The notes under the pieces were generated by a model. It saw only the letters and a list, made by a program, of their open reading frames with translations. It was not told the DNA's origin and searched no databases. From Zelopaecilomyces penicillatus (taxonomy: Eukaryota > Ascomycota > Sordariomycetes > Hypocreales > Pseudodiploosporaceae): a stretch of 64,000 nt of DNA. Shown in pieces: positions 13,291 through 24,292 of the stretch. The DNA is taken from the NCBI GenBank assembly GCA_005765155.1, contig VCCP01000002.1, forward strand, positions 5,394,001 to 5,458,000. Reading direction: 5' to 3'. A program made the translations under genes and the position numbers. Positions within the stretch are counted from its first letter, which is position 1; every line of letters begins with the position of its first letter.

Positions 13291-15662
13291 TCCATGTGGT
13301 GGCTAAAACAGCTGGGTTCTTGCATTCTAGGAAATACATCATCCATGTGCTGCACAATATGAAAGAATAGAAAACATGGTCCAAAATAACGCAACTGCTG
13401 ACACCTATCAAGCCCGTCTATGCCTACCAACACCTGTTAGCGTCCCGAGTGTCCGGGATCTTTTCCCAAATAGGAAATTGGGAGGGGGGTGCGTTATGGA
13501 GTGAAGTTTTGGCCAATCGTTCAACGAAACCAACTTGGCTGTGCTATTGTTTGAATGGATGTTCTTGTTTTTCCCTCTGGCCTCAATGCTGCATCATCAT
13601 TACTGTGGTTTTGCTCATCTGTTGCGCAGGCTTCTTGAACTTGATAGTGGCCCGCCTGCTGGCGTTTTCGACCCCAAGTTTCTGAGAATCAAACAAGGCC
13701 TGTTTCCGAGTGAGACCCTCCATCGACACACACACACATGTGCGGCACAGGCGTAAGGAGCAGAATGGCAACAGACAAGAAGGTAGGGGAGGGAACTAGC
13801 CGGCCGAATATGATGTTGAATCCATCATCACAAGTACAGAGCCCACATGGTTGTGGCTTGACTCGTGGGATCTATCTATGAGGTCTTAAATTGCGGCAAC
13901 TACAGATGGTGAAATCGACATCCATTATCTGCAGCTGCAAATAAATACCCTTGGCGAAGGGGAGTTCTTTCCTGCCCTGCTGGTTTCGATGCTATCCGTG
14001 CCTTGCCGTACCCACTTAGCCTCGATGCAGCCGAGCGGGAAAAACTTTTCCCGTAGATTCAGTGCTGTAGGACGCTGACTCAAGAGGCTCTAAGGGGGGG
14101 CGTTCTTGCCAATCTGGCTGGGGCTCGATGCCAAGCAGGGAAGCCGCGATGGGGGCTTTCATGCCGGCCGTATTAGCGCTCAAATAGCCCTGTTGGCGCT
14201 GATGGCGCTGATGGAAGTCCCTACTGTATAGTACACTCACTCACTGACAGAGCCCAAGAGGCCCTGAAAAGAGTTGTGGGTATAGTAGGCTTGGTGGGGT
14301 TGTGGAATACCCGCTACACCCCGGCGCCCCTTTCCTATTACCGAGTGCCAAGAAACAGCACACCAAAGCTTCAACGTCATGTCGTGGCTTTGGCTTTTTT
14401 TTTCTTTCTTTCTTTACTGCCATTCTGTCTTTCTTTCTCGTCCCTCTCTTGCCTACGTAGCATCTTGCTGCTCACACGCCCCTCCTTTTTCCATTCCCAT
14501 ACTCTGTTTGCCTTCCGTGTGCACTGTTCGCCATCGTACAGGAGATAAATTACAGGGTCACTGTATGCCATCCATCGTCGGGGGGGTGAAATTGGTTTTC
14601 TGTCTTGCCTTACCTACCCTGGCACACTGATGAGCCACTGAGCCACTGCCGGCGGCCTGCAGGGCTTCAGCCGGGGCTTGAGGAATCTGACATCCGGGCT
14701 TGGGAAGACCGCTGTTCGCTCTCACCAAGGAGCAACATCCGTCCCATGGGTATCTCTATTCCATGTTTTCTCTTATCCTATCCATCGCGATGCGTGCCTG
14801 TATTGACTCGTTGGTTTTACGTAGTCCAAACTGCCGGTCCTCTCGAAGCCTTTTCTTCAACAACTCTAAACAGCATTCCTTTGCGCCATGGCCTCCTGAT
14901 GCTTGATACCGCCCGGGCTCGGTACTTGGGCTCTGATACAATAATGAACTCCCCCTCCTGGCATCATTATCTGCTCTCAGCCAACATGTCCCTACCCTCT
15001 CAGGACTGGAACTAGTCGACTTTCCTTTGAGTTACCAAACCCATTCCGGGATCCCGTGGTCACAGCATCAAGGATAACAGTAAAGCGGCCCCACCACGCG
15101 TCAACGATTCGCTGGACTGCACCCGCGTCTCTGCCATCCATGACGGCAGCAACGGTTTGTCGTGACCAAGCGCCCAGAACACCGAGCATTTGTAGCCGCC
15201 AGTCTTGTAGAGTTGTAGACACACCATGCCTTGGCTGCTGTATCTACGCCTGTGCTGAACAGGGGCCTGGCCTTAGGCCGCCGCCTCGCAGATGACGGCG
15301 TCCGTGGCTGCACGCTCTCTCGATCGGGAATTCAACCCATGAGTGTAAAGTACATACAGCGTACACATACAGATGGTCAGATGATGGAGTGGCCTTTGTT
15401 TGCCCGTTGTGCGCTTCCTGTACCCTTTTCTTTACGCACACTCCCCTTCATCTGGTTGGCGCGCCTCCCACACTGGGGTTTGGGGGTGTGTCTTAGAAAC
15501 AGAATATCACAACGAGCTGTGGGGGTGATGAACAACGATTGTTCCTACACACGCAAGCAATCAGCCACGACCCTGCGGAAGCTGATCTGGGGTTTTTTTT
15601 TTCTTTCTTCTCTTCCTCTTTCTAAACCGACCCCCTCATGACCTTTTGCTCTGGCTCTGGAG

Positions 15663-15670
15663 TATATATA
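15663..15670 (+). promoter_or_regulatory. TATA box of the peptidase gene
   Basis: TATATATA 216 bp before the ATG at 15886, followed by a CT-rich, A-poor leader typical of fungal promoters. Confidence 0.6.
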
Positions 15671-15885
15671 GATCCCACCTCCGTCGATCATTGTCTCTCC
15701 CTTCGTCAGACAAGCAGCTCACTCCTAGCAATCCAACTTCTTAAACAGTCTTAAGCCGCCCCCTTCACCAAGGCGCCCTCCTGTCGACTGTTATTCAACT
15801 ATTTATATACCTACGCTCATCTATTTCAACACAACTCTTGCCAGCTACACCTATTCATACATACAACACAGTCTAGGCCGTCAAT

Positions 15886-17565
15886 ATGTTCGGCCTTGCC
15901 CCACAGATGCCCGTCTTGGGTATGGGAGCACCAGTCAGCGCCCCCGACTCCTCCGACTCTGGTTTGGCAGAACACGCTGCAACTGTCCAGTGGGTGCTAC
16001 ACATGTTTGGTTTTCGCAATTCCAAAGCATCTCAAAACCCAGGACCGACACACGACGAGCTGTTGCGTCGCCAGGGCGGCACAACATATCCCGGTGAGAA
16101 GATCGCATGGACACCCTGCGGCGCTTCGGCCAACAAACCTCTGGAATGCAGCTCCATTGAGGTTCCCATGGACCATTTCGGCAAGAACTCTGGAGATAAG
16201 AAGTTCACTATCCCCCTTATTCGGCTTCGTGGCAAGAATGCCAAGAAGAACGTTCTTTGGAACCCTGGTGGCCCCGGAGGAAGCGGCATCCAAGGCCTCG
16301 CTGAAGTTGGCGTTTTGCTAAACATCATTATCGGCGATGAATTCAACATCATTTCATTTGATCCGCGAGCTGTGGAATCTTCTTCCCCACCAGGCAAATG
16401 CTACGCGAGCGTAAATCTACGCAACGCCGCTGAGACGTATTTGCCCAAGGAGAATATTGAACACGATGCCGCTGCTACGAAGGCTTGGGCCCAATCTTTT
16501 GTCAAGGGATGCGCTAGCAATATGGGAGAGTACGCTTCGTACATTAACACACCTCAGACTGCCGCAGATATGAACAGCATCATTGATGCTGTCGGCCAAA
16601 AGAATATGTATTTCTGGGGGCATAGCTACGGTAGCACACTTGGGCAGACCTACGCTACAATGTTTCCTGAGCGCGCCGAGCGAATTGTCGTGGATGGAAT
16701 TACTAACCAATTTGAGTGGTACGGAAAAGCACTGCCGTCAATGGACTGGGAGGATGCCGAACAGTCTCTCAAGGGTTTTTTCGAAGAATGCATCAAGGCG
16801 GGAAGCAGGTGCCCCTTGAGTTCCCAGGCCAAGTCCGCCGATGCGCTCGAGAAGAAGGTGCTCGCTTGGTTTGAGACACTCCGAACGAAGCCTATCAGTG
16901 TCTATGTCGACAAGGATAAGTTTGGCCAGCTGAATTATTTCGATTTCTGGTTTTCGGGCGTTTTCGCATCCACGTACAACTCGCTGTTATGGCCAACTCT
17001 CGCCAGCAATCTCAACGACGCCATGAATGGAAATGCAACGGCGGCATGGCTAGCGTATTCTGCCGTCGGCCCCTTTGTGCCTATCAACGAGGCTATATAC
17101 TTTGTCCGGTTCAACGATGGAGCTACTGGTGGAAGTTTCTGGCCTTCTTCGTTATCCGACCTCAACTCAATGCTCAAACAATACTACAAGATCTCCAAGT
17201 TCCTGTTCACAACCAACCGATTCTGGTACGCCAAGGCAAGCTGGAACATCGCCAAGACTCACAACTACAAGCCCCGCAAGGGCGTCAAGACAAAGCACCC
17301 GCTTCTGGTCTTGTCTGCCAGATACGACCCCGTTTGCTCCCTGGCCTCGGCTAGAACGGCCAGGGACTCGTTTGTCGACTCCCGCCTGGTTTACGTTGAT
17401 GCATATGGCCACTGCAGTCTCAACACCGTTTCTTCTTGCGCCCAGAAGTACACTCGCGACTACTTCACCAACGGCACACTACCGGACAAGGATGTCAACT
17501 GCGGTAAACAGGACATTGACTACTTTGCTGCACCAGACGCTGCTGCTGCGGGCAAAAAGCAGTAA
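15886..17565 (+). CDS. serine peptidase, alpha/beta-hydrolase with TAP-like C-terminal domain (S33 family)
   Basis: Single exon, 559 residues. The oxyanion-hole motif NPGGPGGSG is at residues 126-134, the nucleophile elbow GHSYG at 245-249 (Ser247), the likely acid Asp481 (ARYDPV) and the likely His509 (YGHCS). The last 100 residues match the TAP-like C-terminal domain found after such hydrolases. The family (Streptomyces tripeptidyl aminopeptidase and fungal relatives) removes short peptides from polypeptide N-termini and is usually secreted; scattered Cys residues fit that. However, the first 60 residues from the ATG at 15886 show no clear hydrophobic signal peptide, so either the protein is intracellular, export is unconventional, or a 5' exon was missed. 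Upstream DNA has a TATA box and no other obvious start. No partner gene is adjacent. Confidence 0.88.
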   Translation: MFGLAPQMPVLGMGAPVSAPDSSDSGLAEHAATVQWVLHMFGFRNSKASQNPGPTHDELLRRQGGTTYPGEKIAWTPCGASANKPLECSSIEVPMDHFGKNSGDKKFTIPLIRLRGKNAKKNVLWNPGGPGGSGIQGLAEVGVLLNIIIGDEFNIISFDPRAVESSSPPGKCYASVNLRNAAETYLPKENIEHDAAATKAWAQSFVKGCASNMGEYASYINTPQTAADMNSIIDAVGQKNMYFWGHSYGSTLGQTYATMFPERAERIVVDGITNQFEWYGKALPSMDWEDAEQSLKGFFEECIKAGSRCPLSSQAKSADALEKKVLAWFETLRTKPISVYVDKDKFGQLNYFDFWFSGVFASTYNSLLWPTLASNLNDAMNGNATAAWLAYSAVGPFVPINEAIYFVRFNDGATGGSFWPSSLSDLNSMLKQYYKISKFLFTTNRFWYAKASWNIAKTHNYKPRKGVKTKHPLLVLSARYDPVCSLASARTARDSFVDSRLVYVDAYGHCSLNTVSSCAQKYTRDYFTNGTLPDKDVNCGKQDIDYFAAPDAAAAGKKQ

Positions 17566-19369
17566 AAGCCTCCACCACCACCAATTGGCAGTGGGTAACA
17601 CTCAATGCACTCATTGGCTAGGTTGTCTTAATACATCATCACTTACTAGCTTCGCTTTTTTCTTTGTTATTTCAGCATTGGGAGGGATACTTGGACACTT
17701 TACGGCATTCTGGGATACGCAATGGCTAAGCTGCGTTTGGGTCAACTAGGACGAGGCTTACCATTTTTTGGAAGTTGGGAGTTTTTTCCTTTTCCTTTCT
17801 CTTCTCGTGTTTTTTTTTATTTATTTTACTTTTTCCTTTTTCCTTTGGTTCCAAGCGCAGGGTTTAGTGCGGGTGAGATTTGGCGGCCATCTGAACACAA
17901 GAAAGGTTTTACTGCACAAATATTCATGTCACTTGACAGGGTTATGATACATAAGCTACAAGCTTTCAGAAGCAGTTTTTTTATTTAATGAGGCAACAAA
18001 TGGATATGATTTCTTGAATCTCTTCGCTTTTTTTTTTATCTTCTCCGTCTTGCGTCATTGAACCCTTCGAGGTTTTGGACATGTTGCCGTCAGCCTTATT
18101 CTGTGAATTATTAAACCCCCCCAATGTCTTTCGGCCGAGACCTTTTGGTGGGGGCATGCGCGTAGTATGGGCCGGGGGGCTGCGCCCGATCGGAGCGAAC
18201 CATTGCGGAGCGGAGATTTGATGTCTCGCGAAGCTGGGTTCCCGTCCTCTGTCCGGCAATGAAATGAAAATGCTACAATGCCAATGTATGCAGGGGCCGG
18301 TGTAAACTTTTCGATTCAAAAAATCTGATCCGGGTGCAGTGTCCGAGACTCTCAGCGAGAGGGGGTTACTTTTGTGTTGGTTGAAGGGAATGTGCCGTGT
18401 TAAGGCTTGATTCTGACTTGCTTTTAGAGCTATTGAAGCCCCCCATCCTCCCCCCCTGCGAAAGGATCTGAAACTATATTCTAGCCAGGCACAGAGGGCA
18501 TGAGACGGCTCAGATGTAACGGCGAGATTATGTATTAATACAGGTTTGGTGGTAGTTTTGGGTGTGTGTGGTTTGTGATAGAGTTTGCGGCGACGTGGGA
18601 TTTTGTCTTTACAATGATTCATGAAGAAAGGATTTCTCCGTGGAATGTGACGAGTACATTGAGGAGGTTTTTTTTTTTAACGTAATGATGGTTTGACGAA
18701 GATGGAATTGGTTTCTCGATGGCATGGTGATGAAAGGGCAGCTCATGTTGCCAGCGCAGGGTAACGCACCCCGTGCCGTGGGGTGGATTCTGAGCCGAGA
18801 AACAAAATGAAGTGGATGAATGCAGGCTGCAGCCCTACGTGGTATGTACGTGAAAGGTTGATGGATGAACGACTGGCCCCTTGAATGGGCAGAAGAGGCC
18901 TCCTTATGCCGCCCTTGGAAACCAGCATCGTGGTGTTGGTGATGTCGGTGTTTGGTAAATTGGTGGTGTTATTGGTTACTGTGAATGTATTGTTTACAGT
19001 AGGGTAGTGATACTAAATTATGGATTCCTCGTGTAGGAGTCAGGAAAGTTGAAATCCACCTAACCCCGCTGCAATTATAAATCGAACAACCACAACCAGC
19101 TGGGCATACCCAGTCATCCAATTCAATGACGTAAATATATGATGAACAGGGGAGTCTCTCGTATCTTTTATTATTCATCAAAAACCCTCTTCTCGATGAA
19201 TAATCCCACCATCCTCTACGCTGGCATTGCAATTATCTGCTCAGGAGTTCGTAAAATCCGCTAACCCCGGAGTGGGGGAGCCGGACTTCAAGACCAGGCG
19301 ACGAATGATATGCGGATGTGCGTTACAAAGCAGACGTCGAATATGCTTCGTCTGCCGGTGGTTACCTGA
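17566..19369. other. intergenic region
   Basis: No gene is supported. T-rich tracts just after the peptidase stop (17650-17860) are likely its 3' UTR and polyadenylation region. A minus-strand frame of 213 codons at 17981-18622 has no domain, and its composition (Ser/Pro/Lys/Arg-rich, no C-ending codon bias) is that of chance. Confidence 0.5.
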
Positions 19370-19377
19370 TATATAAA
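19370..19377 (+). promoter_or_regulatory. TATA box of the five-exon SDR gene
   Basis: TATATAAA 228 bp before the ATG at 19598; a C-rich stretch (19494-19508) lies in the presumed leader. Confidence 0.6.
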
Positions 19378-19597
19378 TGCGCTAGATATGACGTGGAAAA
19401 GTAGGAGTTGAACATTTAAGAAGGGATTTGGCAGCTTTTGTCTACACGCTATACAGGTGTGCTTCTCCTACAGTAACAACCAGGCTGCATTACCCCTCCC
19501 CCCCCCCTCTTTCTGTCTGCTACGCCCAACTGCAACTTTGTTCGATAAAGTGACACCCTCGAGAATAATCCAAACAACAAAAGCAAAGAACTACGCC

Positions 19598-20914
19598 ATG
19601 GCCTCTCCCGTAAAGACTATCGTCGCAACCGGCGTCTCGTCCGGTCTTGTATGTTACTCTCCTTTTTATCTCCTCGGGCCGTGGCGCGAAATGAAGGACA
19701 AAGCCTCAATACTACCAACACTCATTATGTTGTGCTAGGCTGACACAAGACACGCATGATGCCTAACACAGGGTTTTGAAGCCGTTAAGCAGCTCCTCGA
19801 GACGGCCCAGCCCTACCGGATCATCATTGGCGCCAGAAACACACAGGCTACCAACGCAGCCCTCGATGAGCTTGAGTACAGCAAGTCTACGCACACGGTG
19901 ACAGTGTTGCCGCTAGAGCTCAACAACCTCAAGGGCGTCAAGACGTTTTCGCAGCAAGTGCTCGAGAATCTTGGTCAAGATAAGATTGATCTCTTGTTGC
20001 TGAATGCTGCTATTAGCAACAGCGCTGAGGAGCCTGGGCCTCATGGGTCCCAGTGGTGCGAGACGATGATTGTGAATCATATTTGTGAGTTTATAGTCAT
20101 TCATTCATATAACCTTATTCTGTTGTGAGAATGACAGCAAACTGACGTGATTTGTTTGGTATAGCGCAACATTACCTCACGCATTTGCTAAAAGAGAAAC
20201 TGGTCGCCTCCAAGTCGCGTATAGTTGTCGTCTCGTCTGGAGCAGTACGCAACGTACCCGATACAAGTGAGTTACAATTCACTTCACAGCTTTCGAGCTC
20301 AAACCCGCCGTGGCGCTGACATTTTCTTCTCAGATACACTGGATACCAACCTCAAGGGCGGTTCTGGCGCCGACTCCAGAGTGGTCTACTGCGAGACCAA
20401 GTTTGTTCAGCTACTCGGCGCTCACTGGTGGCGACGTGAGCTGGCTGGTCTCTGCGATGTTGTTGCTGTCTCGCCGGGTCTCATTCCGAATACGGGCCTC
20501 AGCAGAGGTAATCACAGTTTGAAGCTCACCATGGATATGCCGGATGCAAAGCCCGTCTCCCAAGGTCAGTTGTCAAAAGAAACCATGCATTCTTCAAAAT
20601 TTGCTTCAGCGCTGCAAGTGTAATTGTCACAAGTCTCAAGCTCTTCCAGAGCCTTTGCAGAGCTATTCTTCTTGACATGCATGGACTTTGTAAAACCATT
20701 TCATTTCTGACTTTTTGTCTCTTTAGGTGCCAAGAGTATTCTTGAAGCTACGACCAGGTCCGACTTCCCAGAGGACCCTGACAGAATCTTCCTCACGAGC
20801 TGGGGCGAGTGGTGGCAGCCAAGTGATATTGCAAAGTCTTTGGATAAGGACCTTCAGAACAAGTGGAGCTTTAGCAAAGAGGAAATTGAGAGGGACGCTG
20901 GCATTTCCACTTAG
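19598..20914 (+). CDS. short-chain dehydrogenase, protochlorophyllide-reductase-like SDR
   Basis: Five exons: 19598-19648, 19772-20084, 20165-20266, 20334-20564 and 20727-20914. All junctions are GT-AG and keep phase, giving 294 residues. The cofactor motif TGVSSGLG (residues 11-18) is split by intron 1. The NAA equivalent of the NNAG motif follows LLL, the catalytic Ser is S145 or S146 in VVVSSG, and Y174/K178 form YxxxK (YCETK). Fungal proteins of this layout are usually named after protochlorophyllide reductase or WW-domain oxidoreductase by similarity only, since fungi make no chlorophyll. The real substrate is unknown; NAD(P)-dependent carbonyl reduction or alcohol oxidation in the cytosol is expected. 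Retained introns would truncate the product. The stop TAG is at 20912-20914. Confidence 0.88.
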
Positions 20915-22457
20915 ATGATGGGGAATGAATGAGTTTGTGGACAGTAATGAAAGTAACAAGAGACTCAAGCTTTTGAGCTGTGAATCAAGATGCTGGCTAT
21001 GACTTGCGATAGTTCGATCCATCTGTACGGCACTGTCGCATAATTTGAATAATGAATTGATGTCAGATTTAGATGATGTTCATTCTAATTTGTAAGACAC
21101 AGCAGTGTGTTTGAATACGATTTATGTGGTGATGAAACTTGAAACGACAATGAGAGCATGAAGATGCGAATCTCAATATGGGATTGTTGAACAAAAGGGA
21201 ATCTAGCAGACTAAAACCGGGTGGCGCAGACATTGTCTTTGATTACATCAATCGTTCACTGAGAAAACTAAATTTACCAAACCTGTTCCTTCTTCTTGTT
21301 GGTATATTTCACCTGCAAAAGACAAAATGGCCAGGCACCCATTTGAACAGTGAGCTGAACACCATGACTGTAAGAGCCGATCCGAGGGGGCGTTAAATGC
21401 GGGCGAGAGGCCGCCTGTTTCAGACCCTCCAAACTACTCGGAAGATTGAGACAATATAGTCCAAGTGAGTAGGTCAACTGATTACTGGCGTATTGACGGC
21501 CATTGTCTCGGCTCGTAAGTGGATGTGACGCTACAGGAATCGGGCCTAGGAAATTTAGAAGGATTATGTGAGCACCACGAAAAAAAGGAGTATGAAGCAA
21601 TGGAGATGCTTTTGGATGGGTAGTGTGCATCTTGAGTTTGCGGGTAATAAGTTTCCCGTAGGATTAGATCAGGGAGCGGCAAGGTCTTAACTAAGTAGGC
21701 GCCAACGAGGTTCACACGCCCTTTAATATACACCCTTGATTCAGTTAGAATCTTCAAGGTACGTATTTTTCATGATATCTCCACGGTTTGTCTTAAATGT
21801 TGCACTTGAAGAACTACCCCCTAGGGTTGATTCGCGGATTCTCTCACTGTTGGTGAGGAGGCAATACGCACAAGTCTAAAAAAAGTCAAGACAAATCCTC
21901 CGCTACAATGTTCTGCGACATTGATTCAGTTTGTGGTGCGCAGCAAGACTGTTTTCTGCATTGGCTGCAATATCTTGCTTCGTTCACTGATCGGGTTTCG
22001 TGTAGGTGAGGTTTGAAGATGCGAGATGAATACGCCAGATATTTGTGGGCTGGGCTTAATATATCTCTATTGAACTAGAAAGGTTCAAAGAACTGACCTC
22101 GATGAACTGTTGTAGATAAAGTCGAGGTCAGGTGTTTGTATCAAACATGGCTGCTGAAGAATCAATCCGTCGCTTTGACCACAGCAGCAGCCATTCAATG
22201 GAGTCTATCTCTGTTACTGAATCAACAGTGGCATATAACAAGTCCATCACCACGCTGTTCAATTTAAAGGATTTCTATATATTTTACGTTGAATTCCATA
22301 GCCCTGGGGATTAGAATTATTGCGAATTTCTTATTCTACTTTGCGCATCTCTAACCCACATAGATAGACCTTGCCATTACTTGCACAAGCAATCCCAACA
22401 ACCTCAGGGTCCTCCATCGATTGTAAACAGATAAACTTTCAATAACCAGTAATCATC
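20915..22457. other. intergenic region with a 10-bp inverted repeat
   Basis: AT-rich DNA with no supported gene. It contains the inverted repeat listed at 22093-22131 and a TATATAT motif at 22276-22282, about 175 bp before the next start codon. Confidence 0.5.
22093..22131. repeat. perfect 10-bp inverted repeat with 19-bp spacer
   Basis: Arms CTGACCTCGA (22093-22102) and TCGAGGTCAG (22122-22131) are exact reverse complements. The pair lies about 330 bp upstream of the cysteine-rich gene at 22458, so it may be a dyad operator or an RNA hairpin. No flanking target duplication or transposase was seen. Confidence 0.8.
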
Positions 22458-22922
22458 ATGTGTCGTTTCCGCATCAGCGCCGTCATCTGCTCTTGCAGCG
22501 ACGCAAACTGCTGCAAAAAACCATCAACACTAAATGGCCTCGACGCCCAAGTCAACAAAGAACTAGGCTCCCACATCCGGCGCATCAACAGATACGTCCG
22601 CGAGGGCAACCCTTGCGCTGATAGTTTCACAAACGAGAACCTAGACAGACTGACTGTTTATTACGGAATGAACCCAGACGACGCCACCTCCAAGCAGGAT
22701 TGCAAGAACAAGACCTTTGTGATGCTACCCGCAGACCAAGTCTTTGGCGAGTGCTATGACTGTTTGGAATGGTGCTGTCAGTCGCAGGAGCTCGAGGACT
22801 TGGAAGGGTTCAATCAGGAGGCTCAGAGCGGTAGGTCGATGCTGGTGGACCATTTTCCCTACGCCGAGAATGCAATGCTTTATTCGTCGGGCTACTTTAA
22901 CTGCATGCTATCGCACAGCTAG
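22458..22922 (+). CDS. cysteine-rich protein of unknown function
   Basis: Single exon, 154 residues, from an ATG in a CATC-ATG-TG context. I do not recognise the family. The protein has 12 Cys: an N-terminal group (C2, then CSC and CC before residue 20), one near the middle, and a cluster C-x-x-C plus CC around residues 95-105. There is no signal peptide, so it is probably intracellular, and paired Cys could bind a metal. Coding status is supported by a strong C-ending codon bias in the middle of the frame (GTC, AAC, GGC, TCC, CAC, ATC) and a TATA-like motif upstream. It may be a lineage-restricted gene. Confidence 0.65.
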   Translation: MCRFRISAVICSCSDANCCKKPSTLNGLDAQVNKELGSHIRRINRYVREGNPCADSFTNENLDRLTVYYGMNPDDATSKQDCKNKTFVMLPADQVFGECYDCLEWCCQSQELEDLEGFNQEAQSGRSMLVDHFPYAENAMLYSSGYFNCMLSHS

Positions 22923-23762
22923 CTGGCTAATCACAGAGGGGTTTGAGAGATGTTTTCACTGTGTCTTTTTTTATTTTCATTCATCATAAAGTCTACTGAC
23001 AATGGGCACTCTTATTTAGGACCCGTGCGGTGAATTCTCAACTACTCTGTAGAGTTCCCAAGTCCTAACCAGTGTTGAGAGACGTCATGGGATTTCAACA
23101 AGAAATTGATGAACGATCAGAAACCCAAGCATCCACTGGATATTATCGCAGCAATCTCCAGTGAACACAAGGTAACACCAAACTGAAGAGCCAAGTTGTA
23201 GAGAAACCGGTCGGTGCTCCAGGCACACTCGTATCATGCAGAACCATTACCCGTTAGGCACGATGACTGCGTGTTGGTCAACAAAACAGGGTATAGAGAG
23301 GGGTCCAGCATATGTAACAGAATATCACATACCAATATACATCCAATGGTTTTTTTTTTTCTTGGTAGCAACACATCTACATAAACCTTGCACCAACACC
23401 GCTCAAATATGACAGACTCATCACAGTTACACGAAACGCAGCTCGCCGAGCGAATACGATTCACTCATGTGATTAAAAGGAATGTGCCTGCCTGAAAAGG
23501 TACGAATTGTATGGAAGAGAAGCGGCAAGAATAAATGGGGTTCTGGGTGGTATTTTGACACGTTTGCTTTTCACATTCCATTGAAAGCAGCAATTTTCTT
23601 TGTTGTTCAGGGTGGTTTTTGCGCGGAGCAGCCAACACTCTCGGAACAAGTAGCGAACGTGCAGATGTCTAGGTATGCTGCTCTGATTCATTGCAGGAAA
23701 GGGTGGACCAGAATCCTGACTCTTCATCATCATGTGGCTGGTATTTTTGAGGGTTTTGGGGA
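22923..23762. other. intergenic region
   Basis: No gene is supported. Contains a T run near 23349 and short random frames on both strands (for example 23473-23790 minus) with no domain or splice partner. Confidence 0.45.
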
Positions 23763-23770
23763 TATTTAAA
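23763..23770 (+). promoter_or_regulatory. TATA-like box of the small secreted protein gene
   Basis: TATTTAAA 150 bp before the ATG at 23913, followed by a CT-rich leader. Confidence 0.5.
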
Positions 23771-23912
23771 GCACCGTGTAGAACTTGCATTTCCGTTTGA
23801 TCTCCTCTCTACTCTTCAGCACACTTCAACTTGGAGTTAGCATTTGTTTGCCATCAAACATAACCTGCAGCCAAACCAACAAACACGCAACTTTCAGTCT
23901 AAAGCATTCAAG

Positions 23913-24292
23913 ATGAAATTCTCCAGTACGTTAATCTCTGGCAATCCCAAATGTTAAGAGGTCTCATGTAATGACATACTAACACGCATTGCCTCTCAGA
24001 CACCTTCCTTCCTGCCGTCGTCATGGCCGCCAACGCTGTGTATGGCCACACTCTCCCTTCTCAATCTTTTGAGGTGGATTCCGTTGCCCAGGACACACCT
24101 GTAGTTGAAGCTTCCACCGACACCATCGTCGAGCGTCAGGCCAACAAATGCTACATCGAGTGCAAATTTTCGTTGGTGTATGATTGCCTTCGGGGCCCTA
24201 GGTGGTTCACTTGCGACACGAAGGGAGTTCTCCGCTGGAGACAGTTTGATGAGAAGTGTCAGAGGGGTTGCCAATGTTTCTGCATCGAATAA
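23913..24292 (+). CDS. small secreted cysteine-rich protein, effector-like
   Basis: Two exons, 23913-23925 (only 13 nt) and 24000-24292, give 101 residues. The intron has GTACGT, a CTAAC branch site and CTCAG. Splicing is needed to place MKFS in front of a hydrophobic stretch, making a signal peptide of about 18-20 residues that ends near VYG. A Ser/Thr/Val/Glu-rich propeptide-like segment follows (about residues 21-52), then a C-terminal domain with eight Cys spaced C-x3-C-x6-C-x8-C-x14-C-x3-C-x-C-x-C and rich in Arg, Trp and Phe. An even Cys number and small size fit four disulfides in an extracellular peptide. Such proteins act outside the cell as effectors, antimicrobials or wall-associated peptides; none of these roles can be assigned here. 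A dibasic Kex2 site is not obvious. Confidence 0.72.

Larger units (their letters stand above)
9541..15662. other. long gene-free region, second part, microsatellite-rich
   Basis: No gene is supported. This stretch differs from the one before it by many simple-sequence tracts: GT-rich DNA at 9955-9990, a (GT)n tract near 10584-10618, AGGT/ACCT tetranucleotide motifs between 11587 and 12395, a 29-base G run at 13262-13290, and TTTC runs near 14398-14445. Open frames over these tracts encode poly-Pro, poly-Gly or His/Thr repeats and are artefacts of the repeats. The last 500 bp become pyrimidine-rich before the peptidase gene. Confidence 0.5.

Noticed and set aside
13047..13433. Proline-rich minus-strand frame
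   Set aside because: It is created by translating the poly-G run.
17981..18622. 213-codon minus-strand frame after the peptidase gene
   Set aside because: No recognisable domain, codon use unlike the real genes, and position in a 3' intergenic region.
22093..22131. Inverted repeat as ends of a miniature transposon
   Set aside because: The arms are only 39 bp apart in total, with no target duplication or repeat elsewhere in the window.
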